Origin: Nocardioides lianchengensis
Lineage (GTDB): Bacteria; Actinomycetota; Actinomycetes; Propionibacteriales; Nocardioidaceae
Length of the DNA: 64,000 nucleotides
Direction of reading: 5' to 3'
NCBI RefSeq assembly: GCF_900101465.1
Contig: NZ_FMZM01000001.1
Span: 372,001 to 436,000, forward strand
How positions within the stretch are numbered: the first letter of the stretch is position 1; each line of letters opens with the position of its first letter. Made by a program: the position numbers and the translations under genes. Shown here in pieces: positions 51,177 through 59,721 of the stretch. The notes beneath the pieces were generated by a model. That model had not been told where the DNA came from and did no database searches. It saw only the letters and a program-made list of their open reading frames with translations.

Positions 51177-52088
51177 TCAGCGGAGCCCGGCGACGATCTC
51201 GTCGAGCGCCGAGGCCAGGTCGACCTGCGGGGTCCAGCCCCAGGCGTGCGCACGGTCGGCGACGATCCGGCCGGTCCACGCGGGCCGGTCGTCCCAGTCC
51301 ATCGTGACCCCCAGGGCACCGGCCACGGCCTCGTAGTAGTCGCGGGCGGTGGCCGGTCCGGCGGCCACGTTGACCGCGGTGCACGCGCCCTCGACCGGGC
51401 CGGTGCTGCCGTCGGGCGACGGCGCGACCCGGCCCGCCGCGACGTCGGCCGCGAAGGCGGCCAGGTCGTCGACGTGGACCCACGCGAAGCTCTGCTCGGG
51501 TACGGCGTGCCGCGCGCCCTCGTCGTCGCGCAGGGCGGCCGGGCGCAGCGTGTTCCAGACCGAGCTCTCGCCGGCTCCGAGGATCGCCGGCGGCCGCAGC
51601 AGCACCCGCGTCGGCCCGTCGACCGCGGCCAGGGCGGCGTCGGTGTCCCGCTTGGTCACGGGGTAGTCGCCGGCGTCGTCACCCACCAGGGCGGCGTCCT
51701 CGGCGACGTCGCCGACGCCGGGGGAGCGGTCGTAGACGGCCCCGGTGGAGACGTGGACCAGGCGTGCGACCCCGGCGTCCGCGGCGGCTCGCGCGAAGGT
51801 CGTCGTGCCCTCGACGCCGATCCGACGCTGGGTCGCCAGGTCGCTGCCCATCGGGTGCACCGTGGTGACCGCGGCGTCCGCGCCGGCGACGACCTCGGCC
51901 GCGAAGCCCGGGTCGGTGAACTCGCCGACCCGCTCCTCGACCCCGGGCAGCGCGGGCGCCGTCCCGGCCCGTCGTACGACGGCGCGGACGCGGGCGCCGC
52001 GCGCGGCCAGGGCCACGCAGACCCGGGCCCCGACCAGGCCGTTCGCTCCGGTGACGACGACGACCGGGGTCCTGCTCTCCTGGCTCAT
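51177..52088 (-). CDS. NAD-dependent epimerase/dehydratase family protein
   Basis: The 303-residue extended short-chain dehydrogenase starts PVVVVTGANGLVGARVCVAL (GxxGxxG NAD(P) site). It contains VHVSTGAVYDRSPGVGDVAE (Ser/Tyr region), DYPVTKRDTDAAL (YxxxK equivalent, here Y-P-V-T-K), RPPAILGAGESSVWNTLRP and SFAWVHVDDLAAFAADVAAG. The group acts on sugar nucleotides or other carbonyls; substrate unknown. It follows, on the same strand, no close gene and ends before the merR promoter. Confidence 0.85.
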   Translation of the reverse strand: MSQESRTPVVVVTGANGLVGARVCVALAARGARVRAVVRRAGTAPALPGVEERVGEFTDPGFAAEVVAGADAAVTTVHPMGSDLATQRRIGVEGTTTFARAAADAGVARLVHVSTGAVYDRSPGVGDVAEDAALVGDDAGDYPVTKRDTDAALAAVDGPTRVLLRPPAILGAGESSVWNTLRPAALRDDEGARHAVPEQSFAWVHVDDLAAFAADVAAGRVAPSPDGSTGPVEGACTAVNVAAGPATARDYYEAVAGALGVTMDWDDRPAWTGRIVADRAHAWGWTPQVDLASALDEIVAGLR

Positions 52089-52187
52089 GCGGCCAGCCTG
52101 GCACGGTCGTGGTGGGCTCCCACGACTCGTCGAGCGGGCACAGGGACCTCACCGGGAGCGCACAGGAAGCGCGACCAGCCTCCTCCC

Positions 52188-53429
52188 ATGAAGACGCGAA
52201 GGTCCCTCACCGCACTGTCCGCCTGGGCGCTCGTCGGCGCCCTCACCCTCGCCGGCTGCGGCAGCACGGAGGAGTCCACCGGTTCCTCCTCCGCCGCCGG
52301 CTCGTCGAGCTCCACGGGCGCGGCCACGACCATCTCCGACGCGGCCGCCTCGGCCGCGACCACCGCCGACGCGACGACGACCGCCGGGACGATCTCCGAC
52401 ACCGCGGCCGCCGCCGCGGCCTTCCTGGCCACGCTGTCCGACGAGCAGCGGGAAGCCGTGGTCAACGACTACGACGACGAGACCCGGACGACCTCGTGGT
52501 CGAACTTCCCCGTCACCTTCGTGCAGCGAGCCGGACTCAACCTGGCCGATCTGACCGAGGAGCAGCAGGCGGCGGCGATGGAGGTCCTGGAGGCGCTGCT
52601 CAGCGACGAGGGCTACGCGACGGTGACGGCCATCATCGGCGGCGACGAGTACCTCGCCGAGAACAGCAGCTCGACCGAGGACTCCCTGGGGCAGTACTAC
52701 CTCGCCCTCTTCGGCGACCCCTCGACGGCGGACGCCTGGGAGGTGCAGTTCGGCGGCCACCACCTCGGCATCAACGCCACCATGGACGGGACGGCCGACA
52801 CCCTCACCTTCGCCCCGACCCACCTGGGGGTCCAGCCGGCCGTCTACACGAACGAGGACGGCGAGGAGGTCCAGCCGTTCGACGGCATCTACACCGACGC
52901 CTTCGCGTTCTTCGACAGCCTGACCGCGGAGCAGCAGGCAACGCTGACCTCGGGCGAGGTCACCACGTGCGCGCCCGGGGACACGTGCGACTTCGCCACC
53001 GGCTCCGGGCTCACCGGCGCGGACCTGAGCGACGAGCAGCGACAGCTGCTGCTGGAGCTCGTCGCGAACTGGGCCGGCCTGGCCGACGAGCAGACCACCG
53101 ACACCACGCTGGCCGAGATCGAGGCCACCCTCGACGACACGGTGATCGCCTGGTCCGGGGAGACCACCTACGACATGTCCACCGGCGACGGGATCAACTT
53201 CTCGATCTCCGGTCCGGACGTCTACGTCGCCTTCCAGGCCCAGCAGGGGTCCGCCGGCGCGGACGTCGAGGGGGTCACCACCTCCGGGTGGGGCCACGTC
53301 CACACGATCTACCGCGACCCGTCCAACGACTACGCCGGCAGCCTCACGCAGCAGGCGGCCGCGGGGATGGGCGGTGGCGCCGGGGGTCCCGGTGGCGGGG
53401 GTGCGCCGCCCGCCGACGCCGGGCAGTAG
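52188..53429 (+). CDS. DUF3500 lipoprotein
   Basis: The 413-residue protein has a signal peptide with lipobox LTLAGC (Cys24), a Ser/Thr/Ala-rich tether, and a DUF3500 domain. Visible family stretches are LATLSDEQREAVVNDYDDET, SWSNFPVTFVQRAGLNLADL, WEVQFGGHHLGINATMDG, THLGVQPAVYTNEDGEEVQP and GWGHVHTIYRDPSNDYAGS. The conserved histidines in GGHH and GHVH may bind metal. It ends with a Gly/Pro-rich tail (GGGAGGPGGGGAPPADAGQ). The function of the family is not established. Confidence 0.88.
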   Translation: MKTRRSLTALSAWALVGALTLAGCGSTEESTGSSSAAGSSSSTGAATTISDAAASAATTADATTTAGTISDTAAAAAAFLATLSDEQREAVVNDYDDETRTTSWSNFPVTFVQRAGLNLADLTEEQQAAAMEVLEALLSDEGYATVTAIIGGDEYLAENSSSTEDSLGQYYLALFGDPSTADAWEVQFGGHHLGINATMDGTADTLTFAPTHLGVQPAVYTNEDGEEVQPFDGIYTDAFAFFDSLTAEQQATLTSGEVTTCAPGDTCDFATGSGLTGADLSDEQRQLLLELVANWAGLADEQTTDTTLAEIEATLDDTVIAWSGETTYDMSTGDGINFSISGPDVYVAFQAQQGSAGADVEGVTTSGWGHVHTIYRDPSNDYAGSLTQQAAAGMGGGAGGPGGGGAPPADAGQ

Positions 53430-53463
53430 CGGCGCCGCGCGGCGCCCGCCGTACGGTTCTGCC

Positions 53464-54711
53464 GTGGACCTGCCTGGCGTGGACGACGTGGAGCGGGCCG
53501 CGACCCGCCTGGAGGAGGTGTCGGAGCCGACCCCGCTGCAGCGCAGCGCGCGGCTGTCGGCGCTGACGGGCCTCGAGGTCTGGCTCAAGCGCGAGGACCT
53601 CAACGAGGTGCGCTCCTACAAGGGGCGCGGCGCGTACACGCTCATCGCCTCCCTCTCCGACGAGGAGCGGGCGCGCGGGGTCACCTGCGCGAGCGCCGGC
53701 AACCACGCTCAGGGGGTGGCCTTCGCCTGTGCGCGCACCGGTGTCCGGGCCCGGATCTTCCTGCCCCGCACGACGCCGCGGCAGAAGCGGCAGCGGATCG
53801 CCGCGCTCGGCGGCGACTGGGTCGACGTGGTCATCGGCGGCGACACGTACGACGACGCCGCGCTCGCCAGCGCGACCTGGGCCGCTGAATCCGGCGCCAC
53901 CCCGGTCCCGGCGTTCGACGACCCCCGGACCATCGCCGGCCAGGGCACCGTCGCGACCGAGGTGCTCGACCAGCTCGGCACCGCCCCGGACGCCGTGGTG
54001 GTGCCCGTCGGCGGCGGCGGGCTGCTCGCGGGGATGCTCGTCGTGCTGGCCGAGCGCGCGTCTGCGGCGCGCGTGCTCGGCGCCGAGCCGGCGGGGGCCG
54101 CGTCGATGGCGGCCGCGGTCGTGGCGGGCGGGCCGGTCGAGCTGGAGAGCGTCGACTCGTTCGTCGACGGCGCCGCCGTACGACGCATCGGCGAGCACCC
54201 CTACGAGGCCGTCCGTCGGCACGGACCGGACCTCACGACCGTCCCCGAGGGGATGGTCTGCGTGGAGATGCTCGACCTCTACCAGTCCGACGGGATCATC
54301 GCCGAGCCCGCCGGCGCCCTCGCGACGGCGGCCCTGCGCCAGGGCCTCGACCTGCCGCCCGGCTCGACCGTGGTCTGCGTGCTCTCCGGCGGCAACAACG
54401 ACGTGAGTCGGTACGCCGAGGTGTGGGAGCGGGCCCTCGTGCACGAGGGCCTCAAGCACTACTTCCTGGTCGAGTTCCCGCAGGAGCCCGGCGCCCTGCG
54501 GCGCTTCCTCGACGAGGTGCTCGGACCCGACGACGACATCGTGCTCTTCGAGTACGTCAAGCGTTCCAACCGCGAGACCGGGCCCGCCCTGGTCGGGGTC
54601 GAGCTGCAGGACCGTGCCGACTACCGTCCGCTGCTCGACCGGATGGACGCCTCGCCGCTGCGGGTCGAGCCGGTCTCGCCCGACAGCCCCCTCTTCCGCT
54701 TCGTGCAGTAG
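53464..54711 (+). CDS. ilvA: Threonine ammonia-lyase
   Basis: The 415-residue PLP enzyme deaminates threonine to 2-oxobutyrate, the first step of isoleucine synthesis. The PLP lysine is in EVRSYKGRGAYTL, with the substrate loop ASAGNHAQGVAFACARTG, the PLP phosphate loop VPVGGGGLLAGM and the terminal CVLSGGNNDVSRYAEV. A single ACT-like C-terminal part (HEGLKHYFLVEFPQEPGALR, FEYVKRSNRETGPALVGVEL) suggests allosteric control by isoleucine or valine. Start is GTG 53464, where the usual PGVDDVERAATRL beginning follows. Confidence 0.93.
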   Translation: MDLPGVDDVERAATRLEEVSEPTPLQRSARLSALTGLEVWLKREDLNEVRSYKGRGAYTLIASLSDEERARGVTCASAGNHAQGVAFACARTGVRARIFLPRTTPRQKRQRIAALGGDWVDVVIGGDTYDDAALASATWAAESGATPVPAFDDPRTIAGQGTVATEVLDQLGTAPDAVVVPVGGGGLLAGMLVVLAERASAARVLGAEPAGAASMAAAVVAGGPVELESVDSFVDGAAVRRIGEHPYEAVRRHGPDLTTVPEGMVCVEMLDLYQSDGIIAEPAGALATAALRQGLDLPPGSTVVCVLSGGNNDVSRYAEVWERALVHEGLKHYFLVEFPQEPGALRRFLDEVLGPDDDIVLFEYVKRSNRETGPALVGVELQDRADYRPLLDRMDASPLRVEPVSPDSPLFRFVQ

Positions 54712-54727
54712 GGGTGGACGGCCTCCC

Positions 54728-55090
54728 TCAGGTCGCGATGTCCGGGTACGGCAGGCCGAGGTGGGCGAGCTGGGCGGCGTAGTCGAGCTGCATGCCCAGC
54801 GGCTCGTCGAAGTCGCGCTCGAACATGGCGATCCACAGCGTCAGGGTGAGGAAGGGGTGGGCGCCCAGCCCGAACAGCGTGACGTGGTCGTGGGTGGCGA
54901 GGGCGGTGCGCTCCTCGTCGGTGAACGCGAGCCACGTGGTCTTCTCCGCGGTGATGCAGTTGAGGATCCGGTTGGCCTCCTCCGCCTCCCACCACGAGAC
55001 GGTGCCGGCCGGGTCCTCGCGGTAGCGCTCGGTGAGCTCGGTGTCGCGGTCGACGGTGTAGAGGAACTTGTTGACGAGGTACTTGCTCAT
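54728..55090 (-). CDS. Extradiol dioxygenase small subunit, LigA-like
   Basis: The 120-residue protein matches the alpha subunit of protocatechuate 4,5-dioxygenase-type enzymes, with YLVNKFLYTVDRDTELTERY at the start and LYGLGAHPFLTLTL-like text (LFGLGAHPFLTLTLWIAMF) near the end. It caps the active site formed by the large subunit. ATG 55090 has GAGGGG upstream. The gene is 55 bp downstream of the LigB-like gene and forms the end of the operon. It differs from fused LigAB forms. Confidence 0.85.
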   Translation of the reverse strand: MSKYLVNKFLYTVDRDTELTERYREDPAGTVSWWEAEEANRILNCITAEKTTWLAFTDEERTALATHDHVTLFGLGAHPFLTLTLWIAMFERDFDEPLGMQLDYAAQLAHLGLPYPDIAT

Positions 55091-55145
55091 CTCGGGGTCC
55101 CCTCGGAATCGTGGAGCGACAGCGGAGCGATGGCGTGGGGTGAGC

Positions 55146-56042
55146 TCACAGCAGTGCCCCCTTCGAGGCCAGCGGCGGTCCGACGAGCAGGTCCGGCTCG
55201 GGATACCAGGCGAAGTAGGCCTCCATGGTGTGGAAGAGGTCGAGGTTGTCGGCGTAGTCGGCCTTCGTGTGGCCCGCGATGCCCATCATCAGCATGAAGT
55301 CCATGAAGCCGTGGGTGGCGTTGCCGGGCGCGTGCAGGCTGTCGAGGGTCACGCTGGACAGGCAGCCGTCGATGTCGCCGTCGGCGATCCAGCGCACGGC
55401 CCTCGCGTCGAACTCCGGGTCGGGACCGTGCGGGCCGAACTGGCGCGGGCCGCCGAGCTCGAGCGAGAGGTGGCCGGTGCCGATCACGGCGACGCGCAGA
55501 TGGCTGGGCCAGGCGTCGATGATCTCGCGGATGGTCCTGCCCAGCTGCACGAAGCGCTCGGGTCGGGGGAGGGGCGGCGCGAAGATGTTCGTGTAGATCG
55601 GCACGATCGGCAGGTCGTTCTGCGGGCGGACCGTGAAGATCGGGCAGGTGATCGAGTGGTCGACCCGCAGCTCGTTGGAGAAGGCCAGGTCGAAGCCCTT
55701 GTCGATGCCCTCGCGCAGCATGTACGCCGACAGTTCCTCGTCGCCCTTGAAGAGGAGCTTGGGGAGGCCGAACTCCCGCATCTCGTTCTCCCAGTTGCCG
55801 TCGTAGAACGGCGCCTTCCCGATCAGGAACTGCGGCATGTTGTCGAGCCACAGCTGGTGGAAGTGGTCGGAGCCGACCATGACGAGCACGTCGGGCCGGG
55901 CCCGGGTGAGGGTCTCGCGGTAGGCCTCGACCTTGCGCACCCACTCGGCCGCGAACGGCGGCGCCTCCTCGGGGGGCAGCTGGCTGGTCCGGTAGAAGAA
56001 CGGGTGGTGGGTCGTGGCGAGGATCGCCACCAGCTTCGCCAT
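55146..56042 (-). CDS. Extradiol dioxygenase catalytic subunit, LigB-like
   Basis: The 298-residue protein belongs to class III extradiol dioxygenases, which open catecholic rings with Fe(II) and oxygen. Metal and substrate residues are visible at the N-terminus (VAILATTHHPFFYRTSQLP, with paired His), at VLVMVGSDHFHQLWLDNMPQ, and around AVIGTGHLSLELGGPRQFGP. DHSITCPIFTVRP and LPIVPIYTNIF are also family-like. The ring substrate (for example protocatechuate, gallate or another catechol) is not fixed by the sequence. Divergent from the IclR gene; the small subunit follows. Confidence 0.87.
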   Translation of the reverse strand: MAKLVAILATTHHPFFYRTSQLPPEEAPPFAAEWVRKVEAYRETLTRARPDVLVMVGSDHFHQLWLDNMPQFLIGKAPFYDGNWENEMREFGLPKLLFKGDEELSAYMLREGIDKGFDLAFSNELRVDHSITCPIFTVRPQNDLPIVPIYTNIFAPPLPRPERFVQLGRTIREIIDAWPSHLRVAVIGTGHLSLELGGPRQFGPHGPDPEFDARAVRWIADGDIDGCLSSVTLDSLHAPGNATHGFMDFMLMMGIAGHTKADYADNLDLFHTMEAYFAWYPEPDLLVGPPLASKGALL

Positions 56043-56149
56043 CAGGCAGTCCTCTCGATCGACGTGGAGTACGTCGTACGTCTGTCCGCATCCCGGCGAA
56101 CCTGCCGGGAAGTCTGTCGTCTGAGCGTCCGCTGTGCGACCATCGCGCC

Positions 56150-56941
56150 ATGGCCGGCCGTGGAACAGGACCCGACTTCGTCGAGGCGCTCGCCCGCGGG
56201 CTGGACGTGCTCACCTGCTTCGACGCCCACCGGCGCGAGCTGACGCTGGCCGAGATCGCGACCGCGACGGGCCTGGCCCGGCCCACGGCGCGCCGGCTGC
56301 TGCTGACGCTCGAGGAGCTCGGCTACGTCCGCACCGGCGACGGTCGCTTCGCGCTGACGCCGCGGGTGCTGCGCCTCGGGGCTGCGTACGCCGCCTCGCT
56401 CGGCCTCTGGGAGATGGCCCGCCCCCACCTGGAGACGCTGGTCGCCCGCACCGGCGAGTCGTCGTCGATGACCCAGCTCGACGGCTCGGACATCGTCTAC
56501 GTCGCCCGGGTGGCCGTGCCGAAGATCATCGCGCTGCGCGTCGACATCGGCACCCGCTTCCCGGCCGTCCCCACGTCGCAGGGCAAGGTGCTGCTCGCGG
56601 CGCTCGACGACGACGCGCGCGGTGCCGTCCTCGCCGAGCCGACCCGGTCCGGCCTCCCGGCCCCGGAGTACGACGCCGCGGCGCTGGCCGAGGAGCTCCG
56701 CACCGTCCGGGCCCGCGGCTGGGCGCTGGCCGACGAGGAGCTCGCCCGCGGCATCCGCTCGGTCGCCGTCCCGGTGCGCGACGGCGACGGCGTGGTCCGC
56801 GCCGCCATGAACGTCACCGTGCACGCGGCCGAGACCAGCGTGGAGACGCTGACCGGCGACTACCTCCCGATGCTGCTGCACGCGGCCAGCGAGGTCGCCG
56901 CCGACTGGTCGCTGTGGCAGGGCCGACCGCAGGTCGGCTGA
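56150..56941 (+). CDS. IclR-family regulator of the ring-cleavage cluster
   Basis: The 263-residue regulator has a winged helix (LARGLDVLTCFDAHRRELTL, AEIATATGLARPTARRLLLT, LEELGYVRTGDGRFALTPRV) and a ligand-binding domain with TRFPAVPTSQGKVLLAAL, RGWALADEELARGIRSVAVP and VTVHAAETSVETLTGDYLPM. This pattern is like PcaR and PobR, which sense aromatic acids. It is divergent from the LigB-like gene and convergent with the amidohydrolase. Palindromes with a shared ACA-N2-TGT core near the amidohydrolase/CoA-transferase starts are its probable sites. Confidence 0.9.
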   Translation: MAGRGTGPDFVEALARGLDVLTCFDAHRRELTLAEIATATGLARPTARRLLLTLEELGYVRTGDGRFALTPRVLRLGAAYAASLGLWEMARPHLETLVARTGESSSMTQLDGSDIVYVARVAVPKIIALRVDIGTRFPAVPTSQGKVLLAALDDDARGAVLAEPTRSGLPAPEYDAAALAEELRTVRARGWALADEELARGIRSVAVPVRDGDGVVRAAMNVTVHAAETSVETLTGDYLPMLLHAASEVAADWSLWQGRPQVG

Positions 56942-56956
56942 ACGACGGGCCACGGC

Positions 56957-58402
56957 TCAGCGGGTGTGGGTCGAGGCGTCGGCGTACTCCGTGTAGGTGT
57001 ACGGGTTGTCGAGCACCTTGGACTCGGGGATGTCGGGGCTCATGCCGCCCGCCCAGTCGGCCTCGCCGAGCTGGTCCTGCAGGTAGGACACGGTCTCCTC
57101 GATCGCCCGCCGGGCCTTCGTGAGGTCGGCACCGACGAGCCGGTGCTCGTGCTTGACGACCCGGCCGTCGACCAGGACGGTGTGGACGTCGCCGCGCTGC
57201 GCCTGCAGGACCACGTGACCGTAGGGGTTGAGGATCGGGAACATCACCGGCGACGCGTCGTTCTTGATGAGCACGACGTCGGCCTTCTTGCCCGGCTCGA
57301 GGCTGCCGATCTTCGCGTCGAGGCCGAGCGCCCTGGCGCCGCCGCGGGTGGCCCACTCGACGACGTCGGCGGAGCGTACGGCGAGGTGCGTGACGGTCTC
57401 GTTGTCGGCGTGGGCCTCGTGGTGCTCGCGGGTGCGGTCGGCGTTGAGGGTGCCGCGCATGGCCGAGAAGATGTCGGCGCTCATCCACACGCTGGTGTCC
57501 ATCGACAGCGAGATCGGGATGCCGTGGCGGCGCAGTGACCAGCTCGAGGGGTAGCCCTGCCCGCAGCTCGCCTCGCTCTCGGCGGCCACCGAGGCGGAGC
57601 CGCCGGTCGCCGCGATCCGCTGGTAGGAGTCGTCGCTCAGCGTCGCCGCGTGGACGTAGACCGTCTCGGGGGTCATGAAGCCGTGCTCGTGCATCAGCCG
57701 GATGCCGTCGTCGTTGGTCGCGCCCCAGACGCCGGCGTGCGTCGTCACCGGGACGCCGAGGTCTCGGGCCACCTCGAAGGCCGCCTTCTCGGGGAACGCC
57801 GGGTCGCCGGTGACGTCGAAGGCCAGCTGGAAGCCGAGCCGGTCGGAGCGGGTCATGCGGCGCTGGACGAAGTCGCGGAACTCCGGCGTCGCCGTCCACT
57901 CCCACGGGCCGGCCTGGATGTTGCCGTAGGCGAACACGAAGCGGCCCGGCACCTCCTCGAGGGCGTCGACCGCGGCGTCGGCGTGGTCGACGGTGTGCAG
58001 GTTGTGCGACCAGTCGACGGTGGTGGTGACCCCGGCCTCGAGGGCCTCGAGGCCACTGAGCAGGTTGCCGGCGTAGATGTCCTGGGGGCGGAACTTGCGC
58101 CCGTGCTCGAGGTAGTTCCAGACGAAGTACTGCGTGAGGGTCCAGTCCGCGCCGTACCCCCGCACGGCGGTCTGCCACATGTGGCGGTGGGTGTCGACCA
58201 TGCCCGGCATCACGATGCCGCCGGTCGCGTCGATCTCGGCGGTGCCCTCGGGGGCCGCGAGGGCCGGTCCGACCGCCTCGATGCGGTCGCCCACGACCAG
58301 CACGTCGGCGTCGGTGAGCACCGTGCGCCGCTCGTCCATGGTCAGCACGGTGCCTCCGCGGAAGACGTACGCGGGCGCTGCGGTCAGGTCGGGCGTGGGC
58401 AT
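56957..58402 (-). CDS. Amidohydrolase-superfamily protein (TRZ/ATZ-like deaminase/hydrolase)
   Basis: The 481-residue enzyme starts at ATG 58402 (MPTPDLTAAPAYVFRGGTVL). It has the metal site DTHRHMWQTAVRG (HxH), AGVTTTVDWSHNLHTVDHAD, PVTTHAGVWGATNDDG, YVHAATLSDDSYQRIAATGG and the Asp-containing SMDTSVWMSADIFS. The C-terminal beta-sandwich has GSLEPGKKADVVLIKNDASP and VVLQAQRGDVHTVLVDGRVV. This matches chlorohydrolase/deaminase-type family members. A nitrogen-containing or heteroaromatic substrate feeding the ring-cleavage enzymes is plausible. It is divergent from the CoA-transferase operon. Confidence 0.85.
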   Translation of the reverse strand: MPTPDLTAAPAYVFRGGTVLTMDERRTVLTDADVLVVGDRIEAVGPALAAPEGTAEIDATGGIVMPGMVDTHRHMWQTAVRGYGADWTLTQYFVWNYLEHGRKFRPQDIYAGNLLSGLEALEAGVTTTVDWSHNLHTVDHADAAVDALEEVPGRFVFAYGNIQAGPWEWTATPEFRDFVQRRMTRSDRLGFQLAFDVTGDPAFPEKAAFEVARDLGVPVTTHAGVWGATNDDGIRLMHEHGFMTPETVYVHAATLSDDSYQRIAATGGSASVAAESEASCGQGYPSSWSLRRHGIPISLSMDTSVWMSADIFSAMRGTLNADRTREHHEAHADNETVTHLAVRSADVVEWATRGGARALGLDAKIGSLEPGKKADVVLIKNDASPVMFPILNPYGHVVLQAQRGDVHTVLVDGRVVKHEHRLVGADLTKARRAIEETVSYLQDQLGEADWAGGMSPDIPESKVLDNPYTYTEYADASTHTR

Positions 58403-58426
58403 CTCGGCGTACCTCCGGACGGCGTG

Positions 58427-58442
58427 ACGGACATCTGTCCGT
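58427..58442. promoter_or_regulatory. Operator ACGGACA-tc-TGTCCGT
   Basis: This perfect inverted repeat lies 25 bp before the amidohydrolase start. Its core GGACA-N2-TGTCC is shared with a second site at 58529. A half-site TGTCCGC also lies at 56083-56089 between the LigB-like and IclR genes. Confidence 0.7.
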
Positions 58443-58528
58443 TTTCGTGTCAGCGTGCTGTAACGCCGGTCACGTGTCAAGGGTCGGATCAGACCGCTTG
58501 ACACCTGACGCGAGCGCCGGAGACAGTG

Positions 58529-58544
58529 GCGGACACATGTCCGC
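58529..58544. promoter_or_regulatory. Operator GCGGACA-ca-TGTCCGC
   Basis: The second copy of the GGACA-N2-TGTCC palindrome is 102 bp from the first and 20 bp before the CoA-transferase start at 58564. It contains an ATG (58537) in frame with the CoA-transferase. Because this ATG lies inside the operator, the downstream GTG is the likelier start. Confidence 0.75.
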
Positions 58545-58563
58545 AATAGAGTGGGAGATCGCT

Positions 58564-59721
58564 GTGAACGCCGACGAGGTGACCGCCGGACCGCTGTCGG
58601 GGGTGCTGGTCGCCGACTTCTCCCGGGTGCTCGCCGGCCCCTACGCCACGATGCTCCTCGCCGACCTGGGGGCCGAGGTCGTCAAGGTCGAGGGCCCCGC
58701 CGGCGACGACACCCGGCACTGGGTCCCGCCGCGGCGCGGCGACACCGGCACCTACTACCTGGCGATCAACCGCAACAAGCGCTCGATCGTGCTCGACCTC
58801 AAGGACCCCGACGACCTCGCCGTCGCCCACGAGCTGTCCGCCCGGGCCGACGTCTTCATCCACAACTTCAAGCCCGGCGGCATGGATCGCTTCGAGCTCG
58901 GCTACGACCACGTCGCGGCGCGCAACCCGCGGAGCGTCTACTGCTCGATCAGCGGGTTCGGCGCGACCGGCGGCGCCCACCTGCCCGGCTACGACCTGCT
59001 GGTCCAGGCCATGTCGGGCCTGATGAGCCTCACCGGCGACCCGGAGGGGTCGCCGTACCGCGCGGGGATCTCGGTCTTCGACGTGATGACCGGCCTCCAT
59101 TCCGTCATCGGCATCCTGGCCGCGCTGCGGCATCGCGACGAGACCGGCGCCGGCCAGCACGTCGAGACCAACCTGCTCTCCACCGCGATGTCCTCGCTGG
59201 TCAACCAGACCTCGGCGTACGTCGCCGGCGGCGTGGTCCCGCAGCGGATGGGCAACGCCCACCTGAGCCTCTTCCCCTACGAGCCGCTGGCCACCGGCGA
59301 CGGCGATCTGGTCATCGCCGCGGGCAACGACGGGCAGTACCGCCGTCTGGTGCAGGCGATGGGCCTGCCCGAGCTGGCCGACGACCCGCGCTTCGCGACG
59401 GTGGGCGACCGCAACGACCGGCGCGAGGAGCTGCGTCCGCTGCTGCTCGAGCGGCTCGCCACGCGCACGGCCCAGGAGTGGTTCGAGGAGCTGAGCGCCG
59501 CCGGCATCCCGTGCGGGCCGATCAACGACGTCCGCGGCGGCGTCGAGCTGGCCGCGTCGCTGGGGCTCGATCCCGTCGTGACGATCGGCGACGTGCCGAC
59601 CGTGCGCAACCCCATCCGGCTCAGCGCCTCGCCCGCCCGCTACGACCTGCCCCCGCCCGCCCTCGACGAGCACGGCGCCGAGGTCCGCGCCTGGCTCGGC
59701 TTCCCCCAGGAGACCGCATGA
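58564..59721 (+). CDS. Family III CoA-transferase (CaiB/BaiF type)
   Basis: The 385-residue enzyme moves CoA between organic acids. It starts at GTG 58564, seven bases after GGGAG. Family signatures are LSGVLVADFSRVLAGPYATM, LLADLGAEVVKVEGPAGDDT, YYLAINRNKRSIVLDLKDP (Asp catalytic region follows), SGFGATGGAHLPGYDLLVQA, ISVFDVMTGLHSVIGILAAL and GIPCGPINDVRGGVE. It is the first gene of an operon with a citryl-CoA-lyase-like enzyme (four-base overlap) and a reductase. Together these suggest CoA activation and cleavage of a citrate- or citramalate-like acid, perhaps a ring-fission product. Confidence 0.92.
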   Translation: MNADEVTAGPLSGVLVADFSRVLAGPYATMLLADLGAEVVKVEGPAGDDTRHWVPPRRGDTGTYYLAINRNKRSIVLDLKDPDDLAVAHELSARADVFIHNFKPGGMDRFELGYDHVAARNPRSVYCSISGFGATGGAHLPGYDLLVQAMSGLMSLTGDPEGSPYRAGISVFDVMTGLHSVIGILAALRHRDETGAGQHVETNLLSTAMSSLVNQTSAYVAGGVVPQRMGNAHLSLFPYEPLATGDGDLVIAAGNDGQYRRLVQAMGLPELADDPRFATVGDRNDRREELRPLLLERLATRTAQEWFEELSAAGIPCGPINDVRGGVELAASLGLDPVVTIGDVPTVRNPIRLSASPARYDLPPPALDEHGAEVRAWLGFPQETA

